Shown here: piece after piece, positions 33,190-44,773 of the stretch
Position numbering within the stretch: position 1 is the stretch's first letter
Layout: the number at the start of each line of letters is the position of its first letter
Assembly (NCBI RefSeq): GCF_943734655.1
Contig: NC_071355.1
Coordinates: 197,221,939 to 197,285,938, forward strand
From: Sabethes cyaneus
Taxonomy: Eukaryota; Arthropoda; Insecta; Diptera; Culicidae
Direction: 5' to 3'
DNA length: 64,000 nt
The notes under the pieces: model-generated
Database searches by the model: none
What the model was told of the DNA's origin: nothing
What the model saw: only the letters and a program-made list of their open reading frames with translations
Translations under genes and position numbers: made by a program

Positions 33190-33545
33190 TTCGCGGATCG
33201 GGAAATGGTTTATCTAAAGCAAAACAGCGAAGTGTGGCGTAGACGTATAAACCACGAGATACAGGCACTACTTGGAGAGTTGCCCGTCGTACACCTGGCA
33301 AAAATTGGGAGATCACGGTGGACTGGCCGCGTCGCAAAGATTCCGGACGACTGTGCAGTGAAATTCGTTCTCTTCAAGAACCCCACCGGTACCAGGAATG
33401 TGCTAGACCACTCGACCAGGTTGAAGCCGACTTGTGTGTGCCGAAACACGCAACGAATTGGCGACGAGTAGTCCAGGACCGAGTACAATGTCGAGGAATT
33501 CTTGAATTCTTGACTCACTGGTAGAAGTAAGAAGCAAGTAAGTAA
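33190..33545 (+). pseudogene. RTE-type retrotransposon 3' end, 5'-truncated
   Basis: Two overlapping frames give the C-terminal part of an RTE-like protein: VWRRRINHEIQALLGE, IGRSRWTGRVAKIPDD, then after a frame change PLDQVEADL and NWRRVVQDRVQCRGIL, ending in a stop near 33522. It ends at an AAGT-rich tail (AAGTAAGAAGCAAGTAAGTAA), as does the copy at 37792-39623. The reverse transcriptase itself is missing. Confidence 0.75.
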
Positions 33546-33699
33546 CGAGGTCCACTGACCGAACACGTGGTAAATTATCCTGGCAAGCCTTATCCTACTG
33601 CCACTCTAGCATGAGAGGTAAAAATGCTACTCTGCAGCGAGGAGTTGGGAGTTTGAGTTCAAGGCGTGTACGGCGAATCCGTCTCGGAATGGCTACAAG

Positions 33700-35830
33700 T
33701 GTTACCGAGCAAGTGGGGAGCCCAACAGAAGTCTCAAACACCAAACACAGGATAGAATCCGGTCTCGTGGGCTATGCGACCGGGTGGTGACGAAACGCGA
33801 TGCATTTGTCTGACTCGATGATGAATAGGCTTCAGAGAAGGTCGATTTCAACCAAACCCAGGGGTTAAATTCCTCATACTCTGGCTCGTGGTAGGGTTTA
33901 TAGCAGGAACAAATCTTTGTTGAACAAGTTCTATTCTGGCTTTCCAACACAGGTTATGAGGATTCCAGATGACACAGGCATTCTCAAGTATTGGCCGTAC
34001 CAACGCGCAGTACAATACCTTCGAGCAATGGGGATCTGTGAAGTCTCAGGAAATTTTTGTGATGAACCCAAGTTGTTGCGAAGCTCTAGAGACGACAGCA
34101 GTATAATGTTGGTTGAACATGAGCTTGTTATCAAACAGAACTCCAAGATCGCTGGTCTGATCGACGCGTCCGAGAATAGCTCCGTTTATCCGGTAATCAA
34201 ATAAGGTGGGCGTATTACTTCGGTGGAATGTTATAACCACACATTTGGCAATGCTTATTTTGAGCTTGCTTCTATTACACCAATCAGCAAAGGTGTCCAA
34301 CAGCGTTTGCAATCGGTTGCAATCAGCGATAGATTTCACAACGAGGTAGATCTTTAGATCGTCGGCATATACCAGTGTGCATCCGGAACCAAGCAGGATG
34401 GCAATGTCGTGCAAGTACAAGGCGAATAGCAAAGGCCCCAGGTTACTGCCTTGCGGAACACCAGAAGTATTACTGAGTGCTCGTGAAACTGTGGAATCCA
34501 GCTTGGCACGTAAAGTACGGTCTGTTAGATATGAGCTCAACCATGAAGTCAATTTGAGTTCCAGCTTCTATCTATGAGATGCAGGTACTAGTGAAATCCA
34601 TCAAGTTCGTCGCCACAGAACGACCTGACATAAAACCATGCTGGTCGACTGATATATAATTTTTGGTGCTGTTCAGAATTAGCAGAAAGACTGGTAATGC
34701 CTCTGTAGTTCCTTACATCTCGCTTTCCCCTGTTTTAAATACGGGAAACATATGGAACTGTTCTGGCCACACTGGTGAGGCCCTCGCGCAACGAACTTAA
34801 GTTGACAGCCATGGTAGTTGACAGTCGGATGGTTGTCAGAAAAAGAAACAAGTCAGAAGAAAATAAACAGTGGAGAGAAGAAAAGTGGTGAAAAATTGAA
34901 AGTCATCCTAGATAGTTGAAGTTAAAATTGTTAATAGTGAAATTTAAAGCTAGTCGGAAGGTTTAGTTTAGAAAGCTGAAAGTTGAGAAGATTTCTCGAG
35001 TGAGTTGGAAGATAGCGCGAAAAAGGAAAGCTTTGTAGTGATAAGAAAGTGTTTGCGGGAGGAAATATTGTTTCGAGTAAGTCGAATGTAAACAATGTTA
35101 TACCTTGTAGTGATTAAAACTTTTGATTTAAAACTATAGGCACGAGCACAAGTACGAGTGAAGGTACAGATAGCTAGAAACGAAAAGGCAGAGATACATA
35201 TACTGCAAAATAGTGGAACAGTAAGTAGATAATAACGAATTATGATAACAAATGAAACTAAAGGCGGAAAAATGTTATTAGGATGGTTCAACTTGAAAGG
35301 CAAAAAAGAAAATTAAAAGTAAAGAATTTCGCACAGAAAAGGCAGATAGAAAACAATAATGTAAGTAAGAAATTAAATCAAAACAACAAAATAACACTAA
35401 AGGTGAAAATATATTTTTAGTTTTGATCGACGCTAAAAAGGCTCGAATTGCAAAGATCGTTTTTTATTCTGCGGCGTCACAACACACAGCGTTGGAAACT
35501 TTCGTTGCTCAAACGATTTGGTGAAAATTCGACTTAGAGGCACGGCAAGTGCAGTAGCGCAGCGACAGAAAATAATAGCCCGAAAACCCTCGGGTCCAGC
35601 TGAGTAGGTGCTCTTCAATTTCTTTGCACCAGAAATGACCATGTCGGGAGTGATGTCAAAAATGTCCAGATCAACAGCACCATCGGGGATATGTGGTACA
35701 TCCACTGGCGAACACAGAAGAAAAATTATCAGCAAACCATTCACAAGATTCAGCAACAGTTGATGATTCCATTCCGCCCAAGAACACACTATGGTTTGTG
35801 TCGCTGTTTAGTTTAATAAGGTTCATAAAC
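33700..35830 (-). pseudogene. CR1-like family A retrotransposon relic, interrupted
   Basis: Reading leftward, the pieces are: SSTVAESCEWFADNFSSVFA (about 35750), a linker with STYSAGPEGFRAIIFC, FEQRKFPTL (about 35490), an interruption at 34773-35484, then FPVF, VDQHGFMSGRSVATNL, and an open part from 34552 with SGVPQGSNLGPLLFALYLHD and intact YADDLKIY. RLQTLLDTFADWC and a C-terminal part with frame changes follow down to about 33830. The catalytic YADD is kept, but frameshifts and the insertion make it dead. Confidence 0.8.
34773..35484 (-). mobile_element. Probable solo LTR, 712 bp, within the CR1-like relic
   Basis: Read on the minus strand, the insert starts TGTTGTGACGCC and ends GGCCTCACCA (TG...CA). 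It lies between CACAG (35485-35489) and CACAC (34768-34772), a 5-bp duplication with one difference. Removing the insert and one duplicate restores an uninterrupted reverse-transcriptase reading across the codons for FPTLW. The insert has no coding region. A solo LTR fits best, but no second copy is present to prove it. Confidence 0.65.
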
Positions 35831-36009
35831 CAAGTCATCTCTGATCGGCACCTGTCTCGCTCCAGCTACCAGCCTATCACTTCCTCAATAAGTGATAGGT
35901 AAGTTTGAAGCGTACAGTAAAAGACTTAAACGGGGAATACCACAATAGTTCAAAATACTGGACGCAGTAGAAAGAGTACCCAATAGAAGAGGAGGAGGAT
36001 CAACTTGAT

Positions 36010-36130
36010 TCAAGTATGCTTAAACGAGTTACATCAATCAACGACCTGGATGTTTCCATCAACTGCAAGCTAGGATTTACTGAACACATATATGTTACTA
36101 CTGCAAAAGCAATTGCGGTGATACCGGCTT
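36010..36130 (+). pseudogene. CR1-like family A fragment, plus strand
   Basis: The frame starting LKRVTSINDLDVSINCKLGF and continuing with FTEHIYVTTAKA matches the LGVLFDNKLMFNQHYT and LDVHLDEKLSFREHYS regions of the other family A copies. It is cut off near 36130, where a minus-strand RTE fragment begins. Confidence 0.65.
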
Positions 36131-36146
36131 TGACGATATCTCTTCT

Positions 36147-36770
36147 TCTTAATCAGCTCCAGGCCGTACGAAGTCCTACGGAGTACAAAGTTGGCACGGT
36201 TTCCTGCCATAATGCGTCTTTGTATTTCTCTGCTGGTGTCGTTGTCTGTGATAACCAGTGAGCCCAGAAATACGAACTCTTCTACCACCTCGATTTCATC
36301 ACCGTCTAAATGAATCCGGAGAGAGAGGTCAGCATTCACTTCTCTAGAACCTGTTCCTTTCATGTATTTTGTTTCCGATACATTAATGACAAGTCCAATC
36401 CGTTTGGCTCCAGCTTTCAGTCCGATGTACGTTTCCGCCATCCTCTCAAAGGTACGTATAATGATGTCAACGTCGTCAGCGAAACCAAGAAACTGGACGG
36501 ACTTCGCGAATATCGTGCCACTCAAGTCTATCCCCGCTCTTCTTATCACACCCTCCAAAGCGATGTTGAACAGTAAACATGAAAGCCCAGCACCTTGCCG
36601 TAACCCTCTTCGAGATTCAAAGGGACTCAAAACTGCCCCTGATACTCGAACAACACACATTACTCGATCCATCGTCGCCTTGACCAATCGCGTTAGTTTA
36701 CCCGGAAATCCGTAGTAGTGCATAATCTGCCATAGCTGATCTGTTGACGATACCTACGCGCTGAAAATTT
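36147..36770 (-). pseudogene. RTE-like (BovB-type) reverse-transcriptase fragment
   Basis: An open minus-strand frame of 217 codons (36070-36723) reads YYGFPGKLTRLVKATMDRV, LRQGAGLSCLLFNIALEGVI, QFLGFADDVDIIIR and EEFVFLGSLVITDND. FADD is the catalytic box. The last codons (after about 36147) pass into unrelated sequence shared with the plus-strand CR1-like piece. A related, more decayed copy lies at 61500-62300. Confidence 0.85.
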
Positions 36771-36829
36771 TGTATTTTTCTACCTGAATTTGAAAATCGG
36801 CATGACATCATGTTGTACTGTACTCTGTA

Positions 36830-37025
36830 AGATAATTCTTAACCGAATCTAGAAGAAAATCGACTATACTCTCCAACAAGCCGGATTCTGTGTCGGGGGA
36901 TCATGATGACCCCCCGGGATCATGATGACTCCCCGGACGTATGACCGACTCAAACACTTAGGCGTAGAGAATAAGGGTTACTGGCGGTATGAGACCGGGC
37001 TGCATATTACCAAAGCATCAGTTTC
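36830..37025 (+). pseudogene. Decayed RTE fragment with internal deletion
   Basis: DNA-level match to two separate parts of the RTE copy at 37792-39623: 36830-36910 matches about 38350-38425 (GAAAATCGAC, AAGCCGGATTC), and 36945-37025 matches about 38520-38730 (CGACCGACTCAA, GGGCTGCAT, TCGTTATGGATG). The sequence between is lost. A repeated GGGATCATGATGAC lies at the break. Confidence 0.65.
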
Positions 37026-37791
37026 TTCGTTATGGATGTAATAGCTATTGAATTTAATATGAATGTACACGGATAGAAATTTAATCTTCAAAACGAGCAA
37101 AAGGACTCATGATTTCAGATTTCTAGCTTATGTTTCATGAAAATACACCATAAATAATAATCATATCATGAACTTCTTGCAGTGCAACACAACGCAAGAT
37201 CATGATTCATGATTTTGTGCCTGATATGGCAGAAGATCCATGATTTGACAGCAAATCAAACTTTATGATTTCATGATTTTATTCATGGTATCGGAATCAG
37301 ATTTCTTTCCGTGTAATAGTTGGAGCCTGGATCTTATATAGAAAGACATTGACCTAGAAGTAGAAGTAGTTTAGAGTGTATTGTTTACACTCTATTTTTA
37401 TCTCGGTCAGTTTTTCGAAAATTGGAAAAATGGCGTCATCCGAAATCTCGCGAATTTATTTTATGCACATTTATATTGTTGAATAATTCATCTGACGTTG
37501 TTGTCTACATGAATAAAAACACTACTAACTAACTTAATTAAAGGCTCTTGGGAGCAGCAGTTGTTCGTGGAACTGGCACTGATGTTGATTTGAGCTAGGA
37601 TCGCTGGGCAATCTAATTCGTCGACTAAAACCTTCCTAATGAAGAGGACGCTTTTAACTTTCCGTCTTTTTTTCCAAAGTGTCCATATGTAACAAACGAC
37701 AGCGGTCTTGATACGGAGGCAGATCGTATGTGTTTCTCCATGGAAGATATTTAAGCGCGTATCGAACAAATTTGTGCTGGGTGGCTTCCAA

Positions 37792-39623
37792 CTCCCTAGC
37801 CGAACAAGGAGAAACCGCCGCCGCCAATGGTGATATCCGTTTGTTGTGCGATATTTCTCGCCGCCTTAGTGGTTCCAGGATGAATACAAAGATGCCGCTA
37901 AAGGACAGAGCTGGTCAGATATTGACTGACCGTACAGAACAGCTTAAGCGATGGACTGAACATTTTGAACAACTCTTCCGAGTTTCAAATGTCAGAGACC
38001 AACAAAACCAGCAGCGTACGACGCCTACAGTTCGTCGAATAAATCGCGTGAACTCGGAGGCGCCATCGCTGGATGAAATTGTAGCAGCCATCAAGAGTAT
38101 GAAATCCAATAGAATCTATCCCGCCAGGGATAGATCGTATTTCAGCCGAAATGCTCAAAGTTGACCCATCTTTGTCAGCCCAGATGATGCATCAGCTTTT
38201 CAGCAATATTTGGGAAACCGCAGCTTTTCCGGTAGACTGGATGCAGGGCATATTGGTCAAAGTCCCTAAGAAAAGAGACCTAACGGAATGCGGTAACTGG
38301 CGTGGCATCACGTTGCTCTGTATTACTCTCGAAGTACTCTGTAAGGTAATCCTCAACCGGATCCAGGAGAAGATCGACGCTCCTCTCCGGCGGCAGCAAG
38401 CTGGATTCCGTGCTGGCCGATCATGTGTAGACCATATCACAACGCTCCGCATTATATTGGAGCAGATCAACGAATTCCAGGACTCTCTTCTGCTGGTGTT
38501 CGTTGACTTCGAAAAGGCGTTCGACCGACTCAATCACGAAAACATCTGGGGCGCACTTAGGCGTAGAGGAGTTCCAGATAAGCTAGTCCATCTCATCGAG
38601 GCTCAGTACGAGGCGTTCTCGTGCAAGGTTTTGCACGACGGCGTCTTGTCCGACCCCATAAGGGTTACTGCTGGTGTGAGACAGGGCTGCATTTTATCAC
38701 CGCTTCTGTTTCTCATCGTTATGGATGAGATATTAGTTGGAGCAATTGACAGTAGACCAAATCGAGGATTGCCTTGGAATCCTCTAACGATGGAGCAGCT
38801 AAATGACCTCGACCTAGCCGACGACATTGTCTTGCTCGCACAACGCCGAAACGATATGCAGAGCAAGTTAGATGACCTCTCCGAGAGCTCCCAAGCAGCA
38901 GGTCTCACAGTCAATGTAGCGAAAACTAAGTCTATGGTAGTGAACACTGACAATGTCACCAACTTCACAGTAGCGGGACAACAAGTTGAGCAGGTAGACG
39001 CCTTTCAATAGCTTGGTAGCCAAACAACGCCCGATGGTGGTACCAAGACTGATATAGCCACACGGATCAGGAAGGCCAGGGGTGCCTTTGCAGGTCTGCG
39101 AAACATTTGGCGCTCAAACCAGATTACTCTACGTACGAAAACCCGAATCTTTAATTCAAACGTTAAATCCGTACTGCTGTATGCCTGCGAAACGTGGTGC
39201 GTCTCAGCGGAGACAACGCAAAAACTGCAGGTATTCATTAACCGGTGCCTGCGATACATCATTCGTGCCTGGTGGCCTGATAATTGGATATCCAATGAGG
39301 AACTCCATCGTCGGTGTCATCAACGGCCGATAGCCATAGAAATTCGTGAACGTAGGTGGAAGTGGATCGGACACACCTTGAGGAAAGGAGCGAACGAGGT
39401 TTGCAGAGCAGCACTCGACTGGAATCCACAAGGACAGCGTAGAAGAGGCAGACCCAGAGGCTCATGGCGACGGAGCTTAGCCAACGACATCCGGGCTGTA
39501 GACGAGAACCTGTCCTGGCGACAGGTAAAAGCCATGGCGGGTAACCGTCAGCAGTGGAGATCTCTGATTGCATCCCTTTGTTCTGCCGGACCGGCTGACA
39601 TGGACACATAAGTAAGTAAGTAA
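37792..39623 (+). mobile_element. RTE-clade retrotransposon, 5'-truncated, nested
   Basis: An insert of 1832 bp ends in (AAGT)n and is flanked by a perfect 11-bp duplication, GTGGCTTCCAA (37781-37791 and 39624-39634). The 5' part, including the endonuclease, is absent, as is common when reverse transcription stops early. It lies in opposite orientation inside the CR1-like relic. Confidence 0.92.
37800..39611 (+). pseudogene. RTE reverse transcriptase, one frameshift and one stop
   Basis: The frame 37730-38164 gives the linker before the reverse transcriptase (RWTEHFEQLFRVSN). A small indel near 38115-38130 shifts to the frame 38151-39611. That frame carries GNWRGITLLC, QAGFRAGRSCVDHITTLRII, VFVDFEKAFDRLNHENIWGA, VRQGCILSPLLF and LADDIVLLAQRR (the catalytic box is LADD). 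A single TAG at 39009-39011 replaces the Tyr codon expected in F.YLGS. The frame then stays open through YACETWCVSAETTQ, WKWIGHTLRKGANE and RRGRPRGSWRRSL to a stop at 39609-39611. Only two lesions in 600 codons imply a fairly recent copy. Confidence 0.9.
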
Positions 39624-40228
39624 GTGGCTTCCAATCTGGACGACCAAATACCTGTATGAGGGCTTCACACTACAGCTGCGTATTCAATGACGGATCGCAC
39701 AAGGGAGTAGTAAAGAGCACGCAGGCAATATGGATCCTGAAATTCCTTGGTGACTCGAAAGATAAATTCCAAGTTTTTATTGGCCTTCGCTATTATGTAC
39801 GAATAATGCTCACGAAACGAGAGCTTCTCATCCAGGTGCACGTCAAGGTCTTTGATAACTAAGACTCCAGCAGCTGAGTAGCTCCATCGAATCGGGTGTT
39901 TTTTGCGGTTGAAAGAGATGACCGAGCATTTACGCACACTGATGAGGAGCTCGTTCGTTTTGCACCGGTCGACGAAGTTGTTGAGAAGCCTTTGAAGCTC
40001 GCGACAATCTTCAATAGACTTTACACTGAGGAAGATCTTCAAATCATCCGCATACAGAAGGCTGCATCCTCGAGGTAGCACAGCGCATAAATCATTGAAG
40101 AATAGTGAGAACAGCAAAGGCCCAAGATTGCTACCTTGCGGGAAACCAGATCGATTAGAAATTTGATTCGAACGTGCGCTGTCTAGTCTCACAGAAAGAC
40201 GCCGGTTAACCAGATATGACCTCAGTCA

Positions 40229-41290
40229 GTCTACAAAGTGCCGTTTGCGCAAACACCTGGAAAATCCTCAACTCTCTCATCATGAATGATGAAACTTACG
40301 TCAAGACGGACTTCTGGCAGCTTCCGGGCTACTGTACTTCATCTCCCAGCACAAGTTTGATGTTAAGCATAAGCATAAGCATGGGTTACCGCCCGTGTGC
40401 TGCTACTCCGTTATTGACCAGGACCTATGAAAATTGCAAAATGATGGCTGAAAAAAGCATGCTTGGGACAGCACACCGTTCCTCATTGTGCAATCTTATC
40501 AGGTCCCTGCATGCTGATCAATACCGACGCTGGCCACGTCCGAATGCGGGTCCTGGTGGGATGGGAAGGACTGTTAGTCTAATACTAAAGACCACGGAAT
40601 CCTCTGCATCTTCATAATCTTTACGGGAAAGGAATTGTTGTTAGTAGAAGGGAAAGCTAGATAAAGATCCAATTTAATTGAAACGTAATTTGTCGAAAAC
40701 TACGCGCGGTTTCGGTGAGGAATAATGCAACAAACGAGACACAAAAACAAACGATGCCAAATTGCCATACGAAACGTCCACCCAGCACAAGTTTGATGTT
40801 CCGGAGGAAGTAAGGATGCAGAAACTTTCATAGTTTGCCAAGAAATATATGATTTGGCCAAGAAATACATCATGTGGCAAACGGAGTGCGCCGTTCGTGA
40901 CTACCGGGACTGTAAACGGGCAGATTTACCTCAAGGAGTGTCCACAGAAGCATCTGCTTCCTCTGTCGAAGCAACACGAGGGCCCTATAATCTACCTTCT
41001 TGCCTATATTCAAAGGATGTATTGGAGTGGTACGAAGCCAACGGAGTCACTTTCGTTCTCAAGGACATGAACGCCTCCAACGCACCGGAACCAAGCCCCA
41101 TCGAAAAATACTAGGCTATTATGAAGCAAGCACTACGGAAGCATCCCAAGGAGGTCAAGTCTGAAGATAATATGAAGAAAAAAGTGGATTTCCGTACAGA
41201 TGAAGCTGCAGCTAGGTTGTACAAAACTTTTTGAGTGGAGTTAAGCGTAAGGTGCGAGCATGCGGTTATGGTTTTGAAGTTGAATGAAAC
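40229..41290 (+). pseudogene. Tc1/mariner transposase relic, ITmD37E type
   Basis: Pieces of a mosquito-type D37E transposase appear in order: NDETYVKTDFWQLPG (about 40288), then after a 416-bp insertion VPEEVRMQKLS, SAPFVTTGTVNGQIYLKEC, HYSKDVL-like YSKDVLEWYEANGVTF, LKDMNASNAPEPSPIEKY, TAG in place of a Trp codon, and AIMKQALRKHPKEVK. The catalytic Glu (PIEKY) is kept; the stretch that should carry the second Asp is lost by small deletions near 41000. Several frameshifts are present. The family was described from mosquitoes, which supports the host call. Confidence 0.8.
40365..40780 (-). mobile_element. Non-LTR or SINE-like insert, 416 bp, 20-bp TSD
   Basis: A perfect 20-bp duplication, CCCAGCACAAGTTTGATGTT, lies at 40345-40364 and 40781-40800, within the transposase coding region. 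On the minus strand the insert ends in (ATGCTT)n after GGGCGGTAACCC, a short tandem tail typical of some non-LTR elements. There is no long frame and no clear A/B box, so it may be a truncated LINE 3' end rather than a SINE. Confidence 0.85.
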
Positions 41291-41394
41291 AAATACGCCA
41301 AAAGCCTACAAATGAGTTATATTTTGTTGTCTGAAAGTATGAAAAGGATCGGTCAATTAGATAATTTTCTACAGCGTTTCTTCCGTGATGCAAT

Positions 41395-41620
41395 TCACGC
41401 AATTTACATCCTTTACGTTACTCGCACCTGATTGGTTCACAATTAGATATTCGACGAGGAGCTCCATCATCGATATCAGCAGCAATCGATAACCACAGAC
41501 TTTAGGTAATATATTTAGGTGAAAGTTAAACAGACTCATCTCGAGAAGAGGATTGAACGAAACCTGCAGGGAAACACTTGACTGGAATCCGCGAGGGCAA
41601 AAAGTAGACACATGACGCTC
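41395..41620 (+). pseudogene. Decayed RTE 3' fragment
   Basis: Matches 39275-39460 of the nested RTE copy at DNA level, including CCTGATTGGTTCACAATTAG against CCTGATAATTGGATATCC, GAGGAGCTCCATCATCG, and CTTGACTGGAATCCGCGAGG against CTCGACTGGAATCCACAAGG. Too altered to translate. Confidence 0.65.
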
Positions 41621-41637
41621 ATGACGGTTGTTTGAAC

Positions 41638-41745
41638 ATAATCACTGCGACCAATATTTTGATCTATTGTGATATCATTCAAGTGTATTTTTCTGTAGTC
41701 CGATCTTCGTTCTTTTTACAGAATCGCTATTGATTAAACGAACTA
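41638..41745 (+). repeat. Dispersed repeat fragment, partner of 60050-60150
   Basis: ACTGCGACCA, TTGATCTAT(T/G)G(T/G)(G/A)ATAT, and AATCGCTATTGA occur in the same order and spacing at 60055-60145. It directly follows the RTE fragment. Confidence 0.5.
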
Positions 41746-44700
41746 CTCCGTGTCTGAGTATCTATGTTTTCCACTCTTTTTCTCCTCTACATTTTTTCTG
41801 CTACTCGCTCGAACAAGAGACTTCATTACGCTCATTTAGCTAGTACCACTCTTCTAAACTTGCCCTGGCAAAAGAAGGAGGTATGCTATTTTGTAGAAAT
41901 TCGGCAGGGTCTACTGTCTGCTTTCGTCACAGCATAGGCAAACCACCCAGGTGGATAATTTGGTAACGCCTAATAACGTTGGTAAAAAAGAATATTACTT
42001 GAACTAACGGTAATTTGGTGTTACGCACAAATAATCAAAACAAGCATTACGTCAATAGTCAATAAATCAGTTTCAAAGTGATTCGGTGTCACTTTAGTTG
42101 AATATATTCCATCGTCGCATGATGGCTTTCAATTGAAGATGACGACGATTGAGCTATGTGTGTCAGCAAAAGTAACTCTCCAGTGAATATTATGTTCAGT
42201 GATCAACACGGATACATTGTCTTCAAATGATTAAGATTTTTTATGGACAAACCATTGACCGCCGAAGTACCTTCTGTTTGACTATAACTGTTTATTGAGT
42301 TTCACTTATTTTACTACTCTACCGGCATAAAAAGATCGATGCAAAACATTGTACGCAGCTAAATAGCTTTACATAGTATAGTCGATAAAACCGCAAAACA
42401 AATAATTAAATTAATATCAAACTGTCAACAATTCAGATATGAATAATTTGCTTAAGTTTATCATCCGCCTCCCGTCGTTATGCCGCTCCAAACTGGTCGC
42501 GGTTTCATCATAAACCCCCTGCCCGCACCAAACAGGTAACAAACGGCCACTCTGGATCGATCACAGTATGGGACGAACTTGAACAGATTCCTCCCGTTGG
42601 ACAAGCTCTTGCGCCAGGTATATGTAAATACATACGTACGGAGGATATCGTAACCGTGCACCATGCAGCCAATAAATGTCCAATTGCATCGGTTGGGATT
42701 ATTAATGCTTCTTCGGTTTTCTACTGGCGATCGAGGAGGTGGTCGCCGGTTTACATTCACTAATAGGCTAGCACAACTATCCCACCGAGCCGATCCGGGT
42801 GGGAAATTGTCAATGAAAACTGCTGGAGTGATCTCGGTCCGTTGAAATGATTTTTATTGCTCTTCCCATAGACTACACCATATTTCACCTTTGAAAATAG
42901 TTTCTAATCATGCACGGATGCTGATCGCAAAAATGTGAAACCTCAGCAAATTTCATACTAACCATAGATCACTGTCGTAGGCATACCATTCAGGATAAAC
43001 CAGTTTCTCGGGCAACCTTCATTTACGTGCCATACTGGGGTCTGGAGATTGAGCAACGCCAACTTACTAACTAACAATGATCGTAATGCAGTCAAACGGC
43101 TTTTCCTCTCGCTTAACGGGCCCAGTGCCAGAAGTGTTGACATGATTTCATGCATCAGCCACACGTCATCCCTTTGAGTAAGGTGATAGAATTTCGACAT
43201 ATTTACAGCCGAGATTCCGGTGCATGATGCTTCTAAAAATGCCGCAAGGAAAACTTATGGGAACTTATCATTTATCGTTACTTTCACTTTCCTAAGCTAC
43301 GGTGCTGTGCGTAAGCGATCGCGATGTCGTCGTGTTCATTGGCAGAAGCGGGAAAACTGCTTTACATATTTCACATATTGTGAGTGCAAAAGTTATGAGA
43401 GTATAATAAGCAAAAAAAAATCGGTGCGTGCGAGTACAACTGATTTTTTCCCTTATTAGAGCTGTCGGTCATTTATCATGTCAAATAGATTTAAAATGAA
43501 GGAAAACTGTTGTGGCTACACTCACTGTTGTATGTTGTTCGTTACGTCTGTCTTGAATTATAATTTAAAGTCTGATAGTCAGATTAAATCAAATATGTTA
43601 TTTTAATTGGTATGTTCCTCACAGATGACGTAGAAAAATTATAAGACATAGGACATAGCAATGATGATCAAAGAGACAATGAATCTAAAACATGCATTTA
43701 AAAGATATAACGAATGTTAAGTGTACCTGAGCAGAAACAAATTACAAAGTGATAATGATTTTTTTTGTGGAAGAAGCACCTTTAAAATATGCTTTGAGAT
43801 TTATTTAGATATGTGTTGGTCTAAGCTTATAAACTTAAATTCATTCAACTTGCAAGTTCAAATGTCTTTTGAGTTCCGGTCCGGTAGTAATCAAATATTC
43901 TCTTAATAGTATTCAACAACTTGCTAAATAGCCCATTTACGTAATCAACACTTTGACCTCATTAGAAAATAAATACATATTAAACCGACTAATATAAAAT
44001 TCAGCCGAACATGATGATTAGATACCTGTTTTTATTATACCCGTTCACTTCTAGCTCGTTCTATTGACAGTTGCGATAATTTAAAAATGTTATAGTCAAT
44101 TACTACGTGTATGAGCATGACATGACCCCGGAGACTTGCAACATCTATGTAGGGACCAAATTTAATGATCACTCGACCGCATCAATCATGATTGCACACC
44201 ACCCATTCCTTCCACCCACCAAGATCCATATCTCTTGCGGGCGCACCCACAAGGCTCGGTGTTCATCAACTTTGCTCACGAAGTACGCACGCATTTCCCA
44301 TTCGCCGGTTCCACTGCATGCCGTGTAGAGTCTTATTAAACACACGTACACCTCAAGATGCACCGCAACAACGCATCGCTATCACAGGCAATGAATACTT
44401 AATTTTCCGTCGCAAGCGCCATCTTCAACGCAGCCACTTGTCGGCAGCTGTACGTATTCTACAATAACTGTTCCGCGCCGGTCCCCACGACTTATTCATA
44501 TATTAAAACGGTAAGTATTGTTAAACTTTAATGCCGCACATTAAAATGACATTAGTGCCTTTCGAATGTGGTTGATCGGTTGGGGACGTGACGTGGGTCG
44601 CTAACTGGGTACGGTCATTAAAAATAATCATAATTAGCGACTCATTCAGAATTCCTGAATAGTAGTCGAATGCTCCTGCCGAGGAGCCGTATCTTAAGAA

Positions 44701-44773
44701 CCCCGGTCCGTGTTCTTTCATTCGAAGTTGGTATAATTCCGCAGATATAATATAAATTGACAGCAGTACTTAC
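41746..44773. other. Unassigned DNA, probably spire intron or 3' side
   Basis: No further spire exon could be recognised on the minus strand. The parts at 42460-42840 and 44140-44480 are GC-richer. An 80-codon minus-strand frame at 42958-43200 (MSKFYHLTQRDDVWLMHEIM...) matches nothing I know and is left uncalled. Confidence 0.4.

Larger units (their letters stand above)
37488..40225 (-). pseudogene. CR1-like family A relic split by a nested RTE
   Basis: The minus-strand reading runs from about 40225 (RRLSVRLDSARSNQ, GFPQGSNLGPLLFSLFFNDL, YADDLKIFLSVKS, KCSVISFNRK) to 39665. It is cut at 39624-39634 by the RTE insertion and resumes at 37791 with QHKFVRYALKYLPW, LPPYQDRCRLLHMDTLEKRR and LDCPAILAQINI, to a stop at 37488. 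The reading is continuous once the insert is discounted, so this copy was largely open when the RTE landed. Expected GVPQG reads GFPQG, and small frame breaks exist near 39665. Confidence 0.85.

Noticed and set aside
42958..43200. 80-codon minus-strand frame considered as a downstream spire exon
   Set aside because: Its sequence does not resemble the WH2, Spire box or FYVE-like parts, and no acceptor in phase 1 precedes it.
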